Assembly: GCF_003555545.1 (NCBI RefSeq)
Contig: NZ_CP032157.1
Location: 2,856,546 to 2,920,545 of the forward strand
DNA: 64,000 bases
Origin: Paraflavitalea soli
GTDB lineage: Bacteria; Bacteroidota; Bacteroidia; Chitinophagales; Chitinophagaceae
Reading direction: 5' to 3'
Below the pieces are notes generated by a model. The model saw only the letters and a list, made by a program, of their open reading frames with translations, was not told the origin of the DNA and searched no databases. Position 1 is the first letter of the stretch, and the number at the start of each line of letters is the position of its first letter. Shown here piece after piece: positions 40,942 to 50,545 of this stretch. Position numbers and translations under genes: made by a program.

Positions 40942-41922
40942 ATGAGAAAAATAATCATCTTACTACTCGGCGTTGTATTGGTCACCGCTGCCTGTAAAAA
41001 AATACAGGAAGGTTTCCTTAGCGATACCATGCGCTATATCGATAAAAATATCTATTGTCTGCGTGGCCTGCCCCTGGTACAAACACAACGTATAGATATC
41101 GATGGCTCAACACCGCCCATGAATTTTGAAATGCTCAACCTACGTGATGAGAACGGCAAGCCAGCTCCTAAGGAATTCTTTGAGAAATATGAAGTCCTCT
41201 TGTTTAAGCCAGGCATGGCCTTCGACATTAAGACAGATACCACAGTGGCTGAACTGGATAAAAAACGAGAGAAGAAGACCATACCTCCAATGGATTTTAA
41301 CCCCATTAGCGGACAAATTAGCTTCAACCGTGGCTCTGTTAATATCCCCTTGGGCAAGTATACATTTGACCTACAGGCTACCAACGTGCATGGTACTAAG
41401 ATATTTCCGGCTTTCGCGACAATCAACATCGTAGACCCCGTAGCAGACGACATCTTTGTACAGGAAGATAATGTATCCAATGCTTTTCATAATGTGACCG
41501 GTGCAGCCACCCCCCATAAGAACCCAAAGCTCACATTTACCAAAGTATCCAACGACGGCGCAAGGATCATCCTGAAACTAACCGATAAGAATGGTAACCC
41601 CTTCAATCCCAAAGCCGGTGAGATCATCCGCCGTGGCGACCGCCCTACCTTTGAGAATTATGCAAAATTTACCCCGGTTAAGTTTACAGATACCGCCATG
41701 GTCTGCGATTTTGAAGTAGCCCCCTTCCCGTTGGCCAAGTATGTAGACGCCACCACCGACTGGGGCCACCTGATCTACTACCGCATACCCAGCCAGTTTG
41801 CAACCGTAGACGGCTTTACACCCGGACTGTATTCTGTAAACCCACGGTTTGCCTTCACCCTCAAAATGGAGGGCACCTATATCATTGAACTTAAATTCAC
41901 CGATGTGACCAGGGTCAACTAA
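40942..41922 (+). CDS. DUF5007-family lipoprotein
   Basis: A 326-residue lipoprotein (MRKIIILLLGVVLVTAAC-KK) with beta-rich domains. The sequence GFLSDTMRYIDKNIYCLRGL at the start of the mature part and PPMDFNPISGQISFNRGSVN with IPLGKYTFDLQATN later fit DUF5007. Proteins of this type are usually found with SusC/SusD/fasciclin genes and are thought to be surface-exposed and to help ligand capture. It is the last gene of the operon (47 bases after the fasciclin gene). A terminator follows at 42031. Confidence 0.83.
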   Translation: MRKIIILLLGVVLVTAACKKIQEGFLSDTMRYIDKNIYCLRGLPLVQTQRIDIDGSTPPMNFEMLNLRDENGKPAPKEFFEKYEVLLFKPGMAFDIKTDTTVAELDKKREKKTIPPMDFNPISGQISFNRGSVNIPLGKYTFDLQATNVHGTKIFPAFATINIVDPVADDIFVQEDNVSNAFHNVTGAATPHKNPKLTFTKVSNDGARIILKLTDKNGNPFNPKAGEIIRRGDRPTFENYAKFTPVKFTDTAMVCDFEVAPFPLAKYVDATTDWGHLIYYRIPSQFATVDGFTPGLYSVNPRFAFTLKMEGTYIIELKFTDVTRVN

Positions 41923-41933
41923 TGTTAACGGCT

Positions 41934-41967
41934 GTCACCCTGAGCTTGTCGAAGGGTTGTCGAAGCC
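41934..41967. repeat. Dispersed GTCACCCTGAGCTTGTCGAAGGG repeat (half copy)
   Basis: GTCACCCTGAGCTTGTCGAA plus GGG and a second TTGTCGAAG. A full inverted copy lies at 60155-60199. This sequence is a common dispersed repeat in many bacterial genomes. Confidence 0.65.
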
Positions 41968-42030
41968 ATCACACCCAACCAACAGTTTCGATAGCAATTT
42001 CTCCGTACGCTATTATCCATGTTCCTCCAG

Positions 42031-42072
42031 ATACATCCCATCCCGCTAGCCGGGGCGGGATGTATTTTTTTT
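42031..42072 (+). terminator. Intrinsic terminator after the SusC/SusD operon
   Basis: ATACATCCC (42031-42039) pairs with GGGATGTAT (42057-42065); the inner GC-rich part can pair further, and eight T follow (42065-42072). Confidence 0.8.
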
Positions 42073-42348
42073 AGTATACCCAACTCCCACAGTATTAATT
42101 CTTAGTTATCACATCTGGCACATTTCATATATGAGAGCAAGCCGACCTAATTAATTAAAAATTAAATAGGTGCGGTTATAATAAACACCACTTTGTCCCG
42201 TTTAGAGATTTGTAATCCAATATTGGGAAAACACCCCGGTTGCTTGCCATCGTTTCGTTGCTTTGATTCATCACCTGCTCAGGCTACTGTGCCACCAGGT
42301 TGTAAGTTGATAAACCATTTAGTCAAAATCTAATATCGGATAAAACCA

Positions 42349-43164
42349 ATGACCCGGTTAAATCGATCCTATTCTGTAGTGCCTTTATTGCTATGCGCAA
42401 TCCTGTTTGCCTGTTCATGTGGTACCAATAAAAAGATCACTTATTTTCAGGATACACCGGATTCTCTTTACCTCTCTCCTAAGGTCCTGGCTGGCGCTCC
42501 TTATCGCGAGCCTACCATTCAGCCGAATGATATCCTCCAGATTTCAATACTCACCCTCGACCCCCAGGTCAATAATATACTGGCTGCCGCCAATGCCAAC
42601 TCCATTACCATTCAACCCGGATCAACCGGCATTGCCCCCGCCCCCCCTGCCGCTATCAGTGGATTCCTGGTAGATAGTAAGGGCCAGGTCGAATTGCCCG
42701 TAATAGGAAAGATCATGGTAGGTGGTATGACTACCGCTATTGCAAGAGACACCATCCACGACAGGGTGGCCGTTTATTATAAGAACCCCGTTGTCAATGT
42801 ACGCTTCGCCAATTTTAATGTTACCGTACTCGGAGAAGTAGCACGCCCGGCCACCTATGTAGTACCCAGCGAAAAAGTGAGCATTCTCGATGCCATCGGT
42901 ATGGCCGGTGATCTCACCATTTATGGAAAAAGAGAAAATGTATTGTTGATAAGAGATTCAGCGGGCGCCAAAAATATGATCCGGTTTGACCTCAACTCGT
43001 CTGCCACCCTTTTATCGCCCTACTTCTACCTTAAGCAGGGCGATGTAGTATATGTGGAACCAGCCAAATCAAAAATAGCTTCTACAGATGCTGCCAAAGC
43101 AAGGAACATTACACTACTGGCATCAGGTCTTTCTTTACTCGTTGTCATTTTTACAAGACTCTAA
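42349..43164 (+). CDS. Wza/BexD-type polysaccharide export lipoprotein
   Basis: A 271-residue lipoprotein (lipobox near LFACSC-G). The Poly_export domain begins at about residue 50 (EPTIQPNDILQISILTLDP), followed by GFLVDSKGQVELPVIGKIMVG and an SLBB domain (FNVTVLGEVARPATYVVPSE with LDAIGMAGDLTIYGKRENVL). A hydrophobic C-terminal helix ends the protein (NITLLASGLSLLVVIFTRL). It would form the outer-membrane export channel with the Wzc-like kinase that starts 3 bases downstream. It is the first gene of the polysaccharide locus. Confidence 0.93.
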   Translation: MTRLNRSYSVVPLLLCAILFACSCGTNKKITYFQDTPDSLYLSPKVLAGAPYREPTIQPNDILQISILTLDPQVNNILAAANANSITIQPGSTGIAPAPPAAISGFLVDSKGQVELPVIGKIMVGGMTTAIARDTIHDRVAVYYKNPVVNVRFANFNVTVLGEVARPATYVVPSEKVSILDAIGMAGDLTIYGKRENVLLIRDSAGAKNMIRFDLNSSATLLSPYFYLKQGDVVYVEPAKSKIASTDAAKARNITLLASGLSLLVVIFTRL

Positions 43165-43166
43165 GC

Positions 43167-45509
43167 ATGGATATGTCAATACAACATAAAGCTGTAAACA
43201 TAGAAGCACAGGAAGCGGAAAAAAGCAACCAGCTGATCCAGAAGTTTGCCAACAAATTTTTCAGGCTCTGGCCCTGGCTCATTGTATCCGCCGTTTTGGG
43301 CGTAGGATTGGCTTATTGCTACCTCCGGATATCCTTTCCTGCTTATAAGATCCATGCCTCTGTATTGGTACAGGATGACAATAAAAGCACCGATCTCGGT
43401 GAAGCAAGCATCCTGCGTGATTTTGGACTGATGGGAAAAAGCAATGTGGACAACGAAGCAGAGATATTTAAAAGCCGGTCCCTCATGGAGCAGGTCGTAA
43501 GGGATATGCGCCTCAATGTAAGCTATTATTCAGAAGGCAAAGTAAAGAACACAGAAACCTATGGCGGAAGGCCCGTAGACTTCAGGTTCCTCGTACCTTC
43601 TACCGACACCTCCGATATTAAGACCCAGTATGTGCTCCAGTTCAATAAAAGCAGCATTACCAACTTCACCTTAACCAATAACGAACAGGAATACAAAGGC
43701 CACCTGGGCGATACCATACAATTACCCGAAGGCCCTGCCGTGGTAACACCCGCAGCAGGTTATGCCAAATGGCAATATGAGACCCCCCTCACCATTGCAG
43801 TTGTCCCCGTAGACGCCGCTACCCAGAAATACCTGGCCTCCCTTAAAGTGGAGATCCCCAATAAACAGGTAAGCGTTATCTACCTTACCCTAAGCGATAT
43901 CATACCCGCTAAGGGAGAAGCCATCCTCAATCAACTGATCGCCGCCTATATGCAGGCCAACGTAACCGATAAAAACAGGATTGCCGACAGCACCATCCAA
44001 TTTATTCAGGAAAGGTTGCGACTTGTATTTGGCGAGTTGAACGATATTGAAAAAGACATCGAAAGATTTAAGACAGACAATAAACTAACCGACCTCACCG
44101 CCCAATCAGGTTTACTCCTGCAAAACACCAGTGAATATGCCAAACAGCAAACTGGTCAGGAAGTGCAGTTATCTGTAGTACAGGCCCTGGAACAATTCTT
44201 AAAAGACAACCTCAACAATGCCCGGGTAGTCCCCTCTTCCCTGGTCATGCAGGATGCCAACTTTATAGCCCTTGTTCAAAGATACAACGAAACACAGATG
44301 CAGCGCGATAGGATGCTCATGAGCTTAACCGCCAGCCATCCTTCCGTCATCACTACCGAAGAGCAATTGAGCAACCTGCGCATCGAACTCCTTAGCAGCA
44401 TAGCTTCTGTAAAAAAAGGCATCGAAGTAAGTGTTAGTGAATTGAAGAAGCGAACAGCAGGCATGGAATCTACCATCACCACCATACCAGCTAAAGAAAG
44501 GACTTTCCTCGATTATTCCCGTCAGCAGGCCATCAAACAGGAATTGTACCTGTTTCTGCTGAAGAAGATGGAGGAGACCGCCATTTCCAAATCGGCTACC
44601 ATTGCAAGTGCACGGGTCATCGACCGCGCCAAATCCGACCCCAGCCCCTTCAAACCCAGCAAGACCATGATACTTTTCGTGGGTTTAATGGGTGGCCTCG
44701 TTTTGCCTTTTGCCATCAGCTTTGGAAAAGACATGATCAATACCAAAGTGGCTTCTATGGAAGACATTGTTAACAATACCACCATACCTGTACTGGCAGA
44801 AATTGGTCATAACAACGCCAACCAGGTCGTAGCCGTCACGATGAATTCAAGGCAGCTGATTGCAGAACAGTTCCGTTCTCTGCGTACCAATCTCCAATAC
44901 CTGATACCCAATAAGCTGGAAAAAACCATCCTCATCACCTCCAGCATGAGCGGGGAAGGAAAATCTTTCCTGTCTATCAACCTCGCCGCCACCCTCGCCC
45001 TGGCCAATAAGAAAGTGATCCTGCTGGAGCTCGATCTCCGCAAACCAAAAATATCAGAAAACCTGGGCTTGCAAAAAACAGGCTTTACCAATTACATCAT
45101 TTCAGAAGGTGCCGACTGGCGTACCATGATACAAGGTGCCGGTCAACAGATCAACTTTGATGTATTCGCATCAGGTCCACTGCCCCCCAACCCCACCGAA
45201 TTGCTGATGTTGCCTAAAGTAACCCAGCTCATGGAAGAATTAAAGGCCAGCTATGATTATATCATCATCGATTCGCCCCCTGCCGGTATGGTAACCGATG
45301 CAGAGATCATGGCCTCTTATGCCAACCTTACCATCTACGTCGTAAGGCATCATTACACCTACCGCCAGCAGATCAGGCTGGTAGAAAAATTATACCATAA
45401 GCAAACCCTGCCCCGTATCAATATTGTGGTCAATGATGTAGACATCAGGAAAGGTCATTACGGGTATGGCTACGGATATGGATATGGAAGCTATCATGCA
45501 GAATCATAA
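43167..45509 (+). CDS. Wzc-type chain-length determinant and tyrosine autokinase
   Basis: A 780-residue inner-membrane co-polymerase. Wzz domain with a membrane helix (about 32-52) and a long periplasmic coiled region, the GNVR-type region before the second helix (about 505-525), then a BY-kinase domain: Walker A SSMSGEGKS (about 595), Walker A' LLELDLRKPK, Walker B IIIDSPPAG. A Tyr/Gly-rich tail (GYGYGYGYGSY) supplies the autophosphorylation sites. It would control polymer length and export through the partner Wza. The flippase gene begins inside or just behind its 3' end. Confidence 0.94.
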   Translation: MDMSIQHKAVNIEAQEAEKSNQLIQKFANKFFRLWPWLIVSAVLGVGLAYCYLRISFPAYKIHASVLVQDDNKSTDLGEASILRDFGLMGKSNVDNEAEIFKSRSLMEQVVRDMRLNVSYYSEGKVKNTETYGGRPVDFRFLVPSTDTSDIKTQYVLQFNKSSITNFTLTNNEQEYKGHLGDTIQLPEGPAVVTPAAGYAKWQYETPLTIAVVPVDAATQKYLASLKVEIPNKQVSVIYLTLSDIIPAKGEAILNQLIAAYMQANVTDKNRIADSTIQFIQERLRLVFGELNDIEKDIERFKTDNKLTDLTAQSGLLLQNTSEYAKQQTGQEVQLSVVQALEQFLKDNLNNARVVPSSLVMQDANFIALVQRYNETQMQRDRMLMSLTASHPSVITTEEQLSNLRIELLSSIASVKKGIEVSVSELKKRTAGMESTITTIPAKERTFLDYSRQQAIKQELYLFLLKKMEETAISKSATIASARVIDRAKSDPSPFKPSKTMILFVGLMGGLVLPFAISFGKDMINTKVASMEDIVNNTTIPVLAEIGHNNANQVVAVTMNSRQLIAEQFRSLRTNLQYLIPNKLEKTILITSSMSGEGKSFLSINLAATLALANKKVILLELDLRKPKISENLGLQKTGFTNYIISEGADWRTMIQGAGQQINFDVFASGPLPPNPTELLMLPKVTQLMEELKASYDYIIIDSPPAGMVTDAEIMASYANLTIYVVRHHYTYRQQIRLVEKLYHKQTLPRINIVVNDVDIRKGHYGYGYGYGYGSYHAES

Positions 45510-45519
45510 TAACACAGGC

Positions 45520-46797
45520 ATGCAGATCAGCAGGCTATATATAAATCACAAACATTCCATCAGGAATCTTTCCCTCTACTTCACCGCCAATATTATACAG
45601 GTGGTGATAGGGTTATTGCTCAATCCACTACTGTCATCCCACCTGTCGGCCGAAAACTTTGCCGTCATTGGATATTATGATTCATTCAGCCTGTTTATAC
45701 TTCCCTTCCTCAGTTTTTCCCTGTCTTCCTATTATGCAAAGAACTATTTTACATGGGATGAACCTAAGCGGGAGGAAGCCCTCAACACCCTCGTACTCTT
45801 TCAGGGCATTGTAGGACTCTTCACCACTGCCCTCCTGTTGGGTGGCCTCAAGATCTATTTCAACCTGCAGCATATTACCTTTGACTTTTACCCCTTTGCT
45901 TTGCTGGCCTTTGGAAAGGTATACCTGCAGTGCATTTTCTCTTTCTACTTCATGCACCTGCGTCTGCAAAAGAGAGCAAAAGCATTTTTTAACATCAACG
46001 TATTGTACAACCTGCTCAATGTAGTATTTGTATTGTTGCTCGTAGTAGCCATGCGCGGAGAAGCCATTGGACGCATGGAAGGCTTATTCATCGTAAACCT
46101 GATCTTTGGCGTCTATGCATTTAGAAAACAGGTAAAGAAGGCTTCCCTCAATTTCGCCATCGCCAAAGATGCCCTGCGCTTTTGTTGGCCTCTGATGTTA
46201 TCAGCCCTGCTCACTTATTTCTTTTCAGGCTTTGATACCCTGCTGCTGGAGCGGGTGGATGATGTACACAGCCTTGGCCTGTACAGCGTGGCCGTAAAAA
46301 TAGCCTCCTACTTCCTCTTGTTCTCCACCTCTATCGACTCTACCTTTGAGCCCGATTTCTACCGCCACGTAGCCAACAACAACAGGAAGGGATTAATGAA
46401 AGTGATCCTTACCACCAATGTATTGAAGATAGCACCCGTATTAATATTCCTCGCTACCGCCGAACTGGTAATGGGTATCCTTACCAACTACCGCTACCTC
46501 GATGCTACCAGCTTTGCCCGTATCATGGTATTTGCCAGCATCACCCGGTCCATCAGCTTTACCTTGTCCATGACCATCGTAGCCTGCGGCTATTCAAAAC
46601 TATCACTGGTGGAAAAGCTCACCGGTTCCATACTCGTCATCATAATGTATATAGCACTGATCAATAATTATGGATTTGCAGGCGCCGCCTGGGGACAGGT
46701 ATTAGCCTACGCTATCATGTCTGTCATCAGCATCGGCTTTCTGGCCTGGTTATACATGAACAAAAAAATATTTCAACCTGGCAATAAAACATCTTAA
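45520..46797 (+). CDS. Wzx-like polysaccharide flippase (MOP superfamily)
   Basis: A 425-residue membrane protein with about 12 helices and no signal for cleavage. N-terminal RNLSLYFTANIIQVVIGLLL, then repeated long hydrophobic stretches and the late FAGAAWGQVLAYAIMSVISI, characteristic of polysaccharide-biosynthesis MATE-like flippases. It would move lipid-linked repeat units across the inner membrane. Start choice: ATG 45520 lies 10 bases after the Wzc stop; ATG 45496, overlapping the Wzc tail, is equally possible. Confidence 0.88.
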   Translation: MQISRLYINHKHSIRNLSLYFTANIIQVVIGLLLNPLLSSHLSAENFAVIGYYDSFSLFILPFLSFSLSSYYAKNYFTWDEPKREEALNTLVLFQGIVGLFTTALLLGGLKIYFNLQHITFDFYPFALLAFGKVYLQCIFSFYFMHLRLQKRAKAFFNINVLYNLLNVVFVLLLVVAMRGEAIGRMEGLFIVNLIFGVYAFRKQVKKASLNFAIAKDALRFCWPLMLSALLTYFFSGFDTLLLERVDDVHSLGLYSVAVKIASYFLLFSTSIDSTFEPDFYRHVANNNRKGLMKVILTTNVLKIAPVLIFLATAELVMGILTNYRYLDATSFARIMVFASITRSISFTLSMTIVACGYSKLSLVEKLTGSILVIIMYIALINNYGFAGAAWGQVLAYAIMSVISIGFLAWLYMNKKIFQPGNKTS

Positions 46798-46806
46798 CCC
46801 GTAATC

Positions 46807-47733
46807 ATGGTGCAGCATCCCGAAGCGCCGGTTTTATTAGTAACATTCAACCGGCCAGATTATACGAGACAGGTTTTTGAGCAGATCCGGAAGGCACGGA
46901 TTGCCAGGCTGTATGTATTTAACGACGGGCCCCGCGCAGGCAATACGGAAGATGCAACAGCCAGGACCGCTATTCGCGCCCTGCTGCAGGAGATTGACTG
47001 GCCATGCGAACTCCAGGTACTTTTCCCTGAAAAGAACCTCGGCTGTGCCGTAGGCGTATCCTCAGCTATTTCATGGATATTCCAGCACGAAGAGCGCGCC
47101 ATCATATTGGAAGATGATACCGTTCCTTCACCAGCCTTCTTTACCTATTGTCGCGAGATGCTGGAGCGTTATAAGAACGATACCCGTGTATGGATGGTTA
47201 GTGGTAATAACTACAATGAAGAATATGAACTTCCTGCCAGCTATACTTTTTCACGCAGCGCCATCCATATATGGGGATGGGCTACCTGGAAACGTTGCTG
47301 GAACCATTATGACATTTCACTCGATGCCTGGCAGCCCTTTTCAGAGGCCGGCGGCTTTAGTAACCTCTTTGGCTCAAAAATAGAAATAGACTTCTGGACA
47401 CAACGGTACCAACGCCTCTATGCAGAGCGGGACATAGTGACCAGGAAAACTTGGGACTATCAATATGTATTGTCCTTGCAGGTCAATGGTGGCTTGTGCA
47501 TCGTGCCAGGCAAAAACCTGGTCACCAATATTGGCCACACAGGCACCCATACCGGAGGTGTACACTCCTTTCACAATAGACCCGTAGATGACGCCTTCCT
47601 TACCAGCCGGCACCCTGATTTCATATTGGCCAACGCAGGTTACGACAGCCACCATGTACGATCATTCTGGAAAAGGAAAAAGCCTGTCACCACCAGGATC
47701 AACAATAAACTAAAGAAAATATTAAGCAGGTAA
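46807..47733 (+). CDS. Family 2-like glycosyltransferase
   Basis: A 308-residue cytoplasmic GT-A enzyme. It opens with VLLVTFNRPDYTRQVFEQIR, has a nucleotide-sugar DxD-like site in ERAIILEDDTVPSPAFF and a later HIWGWATWKRCWNHYDI motif that is typical of a subgroup of hemolytic-type or GNT-I-like sugar transferases in polysaccharide loci. It would add one sugar to the repeat unit; the donor is unknown. It lies 9 bases behind the flippase gene and 18 bases before the next glycosyltransferase. Confidence 0.86.
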   Translation: MVQHPEAPVLLVTFNRPDYTRQVFEQIRKARIARLYVFNDGPRAGNTEDATARTAIRALLQEIDWPCELQVLFPEKNLGCAVGVSSAISWIFQHEERAIILEDDTVPSPAFFTYCREMLERYKNDTRVWMVSGNNYNEEYELPASYTFSRSAIHIWGWATWKRCWNHYDISLDAWQPFSEAGGFSNLFGSKIEIDFWTQRYQRLYAERDIVTRKTWDYQYVLSLQVNGGLCIVPGKNLVTNIGHTGTHTGGVHSFHNRPVDDAFLTSRHPDFILANAGYDSHHVRSFWKRKKPVTTRINNKLKKILSR

Positions 47734-47751
47734 CCCGGAATTCTATCTCGT

Positions 47752-49023
47752 ATGAAAGTACTTTGGTTCACAAATACTCCTTGCTCTGCTGCGGAAAAAC
47801 TGCAGCTCAAAAGCCATGGCGGAGGCTGGTTAAAAGCCCTTGAACTGGCACTGGGCGGTTATCCAGATATAGACCTGCACATCTGTTTTTATAGCGCACA
47901 ACCTCATGAGCCATTCAAATATGGCAGCACTACTTTTTTTCCTGTCCAGCGGAAGAACAGGGGCTCTAAGTTCCAAAGGTTAATTCAACGCATGGTACAA
48001 AAGAACTACGACCAGCAGGAACTGCAACAATTATTGGCCGTAACGAAAGCCGTACAACCCGACATCATTCATATCCATGGCACCGAAGACAACTTCGGCT
48101 TGCTCCAGCAACAAATCCAGGTGCCCGCTGTACTCTCCATACAAGGTATCCTGAACCCCCTGAGTGAAAAATTCTTTGCCGGTATTCCCGCCAGCGATGC
48201 AGGGCGTAAAGAAAGCTTGAAAGCCAAGCTCAGTTTCAGGTCAGCAGGGCGTTTACACAAAAACCTGCGAAAGAATGCTGTCCGTGAACAACAGATCTTG
48301 AAACTAACGCGTAATGTAATTGGTCGCACCGGTTGGGACAAAAGAGTATCCCGCATCATGGCGCCCGGTAGTCAGTATTATATTAATAACGAAGCCCTGC
48401 GTCCTGCATTTTATGAGGCCCGTTGGAGCAAAAAAGCATTTGGTCAGCCTTTGAAGATCGTGACCATCTCCAGCGATGCCATTTACAAGGGTTTTGAGAC
48501 CATTGTAAAAGCAGCCCGTTTACTGGCCGCCTACCCTGCCCTGCAATTTGAATGGGTCATCGCAGGCCTGAGCGCGAACAGTGATATTGTGCAAACCACC
48601 CTCAAATGGTTGAAGGAAAACACCGGCTCACTCAATATTAAACTGATCGGAGGCGTTGGTGAAACAGAACTCGTACAACTTCTGCAGGATGCCGATATCT
48701 ACTGCCAGGTAAGCCATATTGAAAACAGTCCCAACAGCCTGTGCGAAGCCATGCTCATCGGGATGCCTGTGATAGCCAGCTATGCAGGAGGAACAGCCTC
48801 CCTGCTCGACAACGAAAAGGAAGGTCTGCTGGTACAGAATGGTGATGCCCATGCCCTGGCAGGCGCCATCGTTCAAATCAACGACAATTTTCCTCTGGCT
48901 GCTGCCATGGGAGAAAAAGCAAGGGCCCGGGCCCGGGAGCGACATAATAAACAAGCCATCACAAACGATTTAATACAGATCTATAAAACAGTGATCAATC
49001 ATCGTCCCGTTCATGAATCCTAA
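47752..49023 (+). CDS. GT4-type glycosyltransferase
   Basis: A 423-residue GT-B enzyme. The N-terminal Rossmann domain has GGGWLKALELALGGYPDIDLH and DIIHIHGTEDNFG. The C-terminal domain has the donor site around CEAMLIGMPVIASYAGGTAS and LLVQNGDAHALAGAI. It likely builds a glycosidic bond of the repeat unit with retention. It overlaps the next gene, the polymerase-like membrane protein, by 11 bases. Confidence 0.9.
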   Translation: MKVLWFTNTPCSAAEKLQLKSHGGGWLKALELALGGYPDIDLHICFYSAQPHEPFKYGSTTFFPVQRKNRGSKFQRLIQRMVQKNYDQQELQQLLAVTKAVQPDIIHIHGTEDNFGLLQQQIQVPAVLSIQGILNPLSEKFFAGIPASDAGRKESLKAKLSFRSAGRLHKNLRKNAVREQQILKLTRNVIGRTGWDKRVSRIMAPGSQYYINNEALRPAFYEARWSKKAFGQPLKIVTISSDAIYKGFETIVKAARLLAAYPALQFEWVIAGLSANSDIVQTTLKWLKENTGSLNIKLIGGVGETELVQLLQDADIYCQVSHIENSPNSLCEAMLIGMPVIASYAGGTASLLDNEKEGLLVQNGDAHALAGAIVQINDNFPLAAAMGEKARARARERHNKQAITNDLIQIYKTVINHRPVHES

Positions 49024-50545
49024 TCCCGCCATACTTGTTTTTGACTTCCTGGATGTAAAAAGCGTGTTACGCTATTTACTCACCTTTGCCATTGTATTGG
49101 CCGGAGGATCTGTGGTGGGAGAAGCATTCGCCTTACTCGTGGTGGGCGTCTTTCTATTTTATATAGTGAGCGGGCGGTTGTTTAAAACCATGGAATGGTG
49201 GATCATCTGGCTCTTTTGTTTTGGCTTTTACCAGGGACAACTGCTCATTAAGACAGAGGCCATTGCCAAATATGTAGCCAAGCCTACTTTTTTATTGTTC
49301 CTCGTTTTTGTCGTTTTCTTTTATAAAATACCAACGCAGGCAAAGCTTTCCCGCTATATCATGAGCTGGATCGCCTTCCTGGCCCTGGCCTTCCTTAGCC
49401 TGTTATACCACGGACAATCCCCTTTTGTATTGATCACCGCCAGCGCCTTCTTCCTCCTCTTCATTGTATTGAGGGGTTCCACACTTACTGAAAAGAATTG
49501 CTTCCAGTTGCTCAACCTGTTCACAGCAGCAGCTATCTTACAAACATTGGTTTGCATTTTGCAGATAGCCCAGATCATCCCCCCTTCTTCCAGTATGATG
49601 GATGATGGCACCGGAGGTCAGTTTGAATGGATAGCCGGCCTCGATGATGTGGCCTGTGGCACATTCGGCCCCGTATCGGGTCACATCGTATCCTGGTATG
49701 TATCCCTGATGGCTGTGTTCTTTATGCTCGTATGGACCGTCAACCGCAAATCTAAATACCTCATACTGGCAGGCATTTCCCTCCTCCAGTTTGCCACCAT
49801 CGATTCCAAAACCATCATGGGTGTTATGGCAGCCATGATGATATACCTCTTCTATTACCTCACCAAACACCGGCAGGCATTCAAACTCCCCGCACGCAAG
49901 CTGGGGTCTTTTGGCGTTACCGTAGGTATCATGGCCTTCTTCCTCTTCATGGGATGGCAATATTATTACGAATACCAGAACAGGGAAGGTGGTGCCATCA
50001 ACAGAAGCAACTTTGACCAGGTATACGAAGCTGAGATCAAAAAATCGCAGGAACTGATCGTGGAGAACATTGGCGACTGGGGCAAAATAAGAGGCTTCTC
50101 CTATGTATTCACCGACTTTATAGAGTCCGACCCCTTCGAAGTATTCTGGGGATATAGCCTTCTGGGTTATAGCTTCAACAACAAAATGGCTTATATAGAA
50201 AGTAAGGATACACCCATCATGCAATTGAATAACTTTACCAAAAGCCGTTCCACCTTCATTGCCCAGTTTGCCCAAAGTGGCCTCCTGGGTTTCTTCTTCT
50301 TCATGATGGCCCTTTACCTCTGGTACAAATTCAATGTAAATATCCGGGTGTTGAATCCTGTAGACCTGGTAAGGATCTCCCTGGTAAAAATATTCCTGCC
50401 ATTTACCATGGTCGCTGCCTTTCTGTACAATATCACCCTTACCAGCATTACCATGGTAAGTTTTGCTGCCATTGTATCATTGCTTAAACAGTATTCGGAT
50501 TATATAGAACGAAATAAACAGACAGCCTACAATAGCGAGATATGA
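49013..50545 (+). CDS. Wzy/O-antigen ligase-like membrane protein
   Basis: A 510-residue protein with about 12 membrane segments and a long periplasmic loop (about residues 325-410) rich in charged residues. That pattern (helices, large loop, helices) is typical of O-antigen polymerases and ligases, whose sequences are poorly conserved. Its place between transferases and a flippase gene suggests that it polymerises the repeat units. It overlaps both neighbours (11 bases upstream, 4 downstream). Confidence 0.75.
   Translation: MNPNPAILVFDFLDVKSVLRYLLTFAIVLAGGSVVGEAFALLVVGVFLFYIVSGRLFKTMEWWIIWLFCFGFYQGQLLIKTEAIAKYVAKPTFLLFLVFVVFFYKIPTQAKLSRYIMSWIAFLALAFLSLLYHGQSPFVLITASAFFLLFIVLRGSTLTEKNCFQLLNLFTAAAILQTLVCILQIAQIIPPSSSMMDDGTGGQFEWIAGLDDVACGTFGPVSGHIVSWYVSLMAVFFMLVWTVNRKSKYLILAGISLLQFATIDSKTIMGVMAAMMIYLFYYLTKHRQAFKLPARKLGSFGVTVGIMAFFLFMGWQYYYEYQNREGGAINRSNFDQVYEAEIKKSQELIVENIGDWGKIRGFSYVFTDFIESDPFEVFWGYSLLGYSFNNKMAYIESKDTPIMQLNNFTKSRSTFIAQFAQSGLLGFFFFMMALYLWYKFNVNIRVLNPVDLVRISLVKIFLPFTMVAAFLYNITLTSITMVSFAAIVSLLKQYSDYIERNKQTAYNSEI

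Larger units (their letters stand above)
41923..42348. other. Intergenic region between SusCD operon and polysaccharide locus
   Basis: 426 bases with a dispersed GTCACCCTGAGC repeat (41934-41967), the operon terminator (42031-42072) and an AT-rich stretch (42100-42190) that may hold the promoter of the export locus. I could not place a full promoter. No JUMPstart-like element was found. Confidence 0.45.

Noticed and set aside
42073-42348. JUMPstart/ops element before the polysaccharide locus
   Set aside because: No GGCGGTAG-type ops sequence was found in this stretch.
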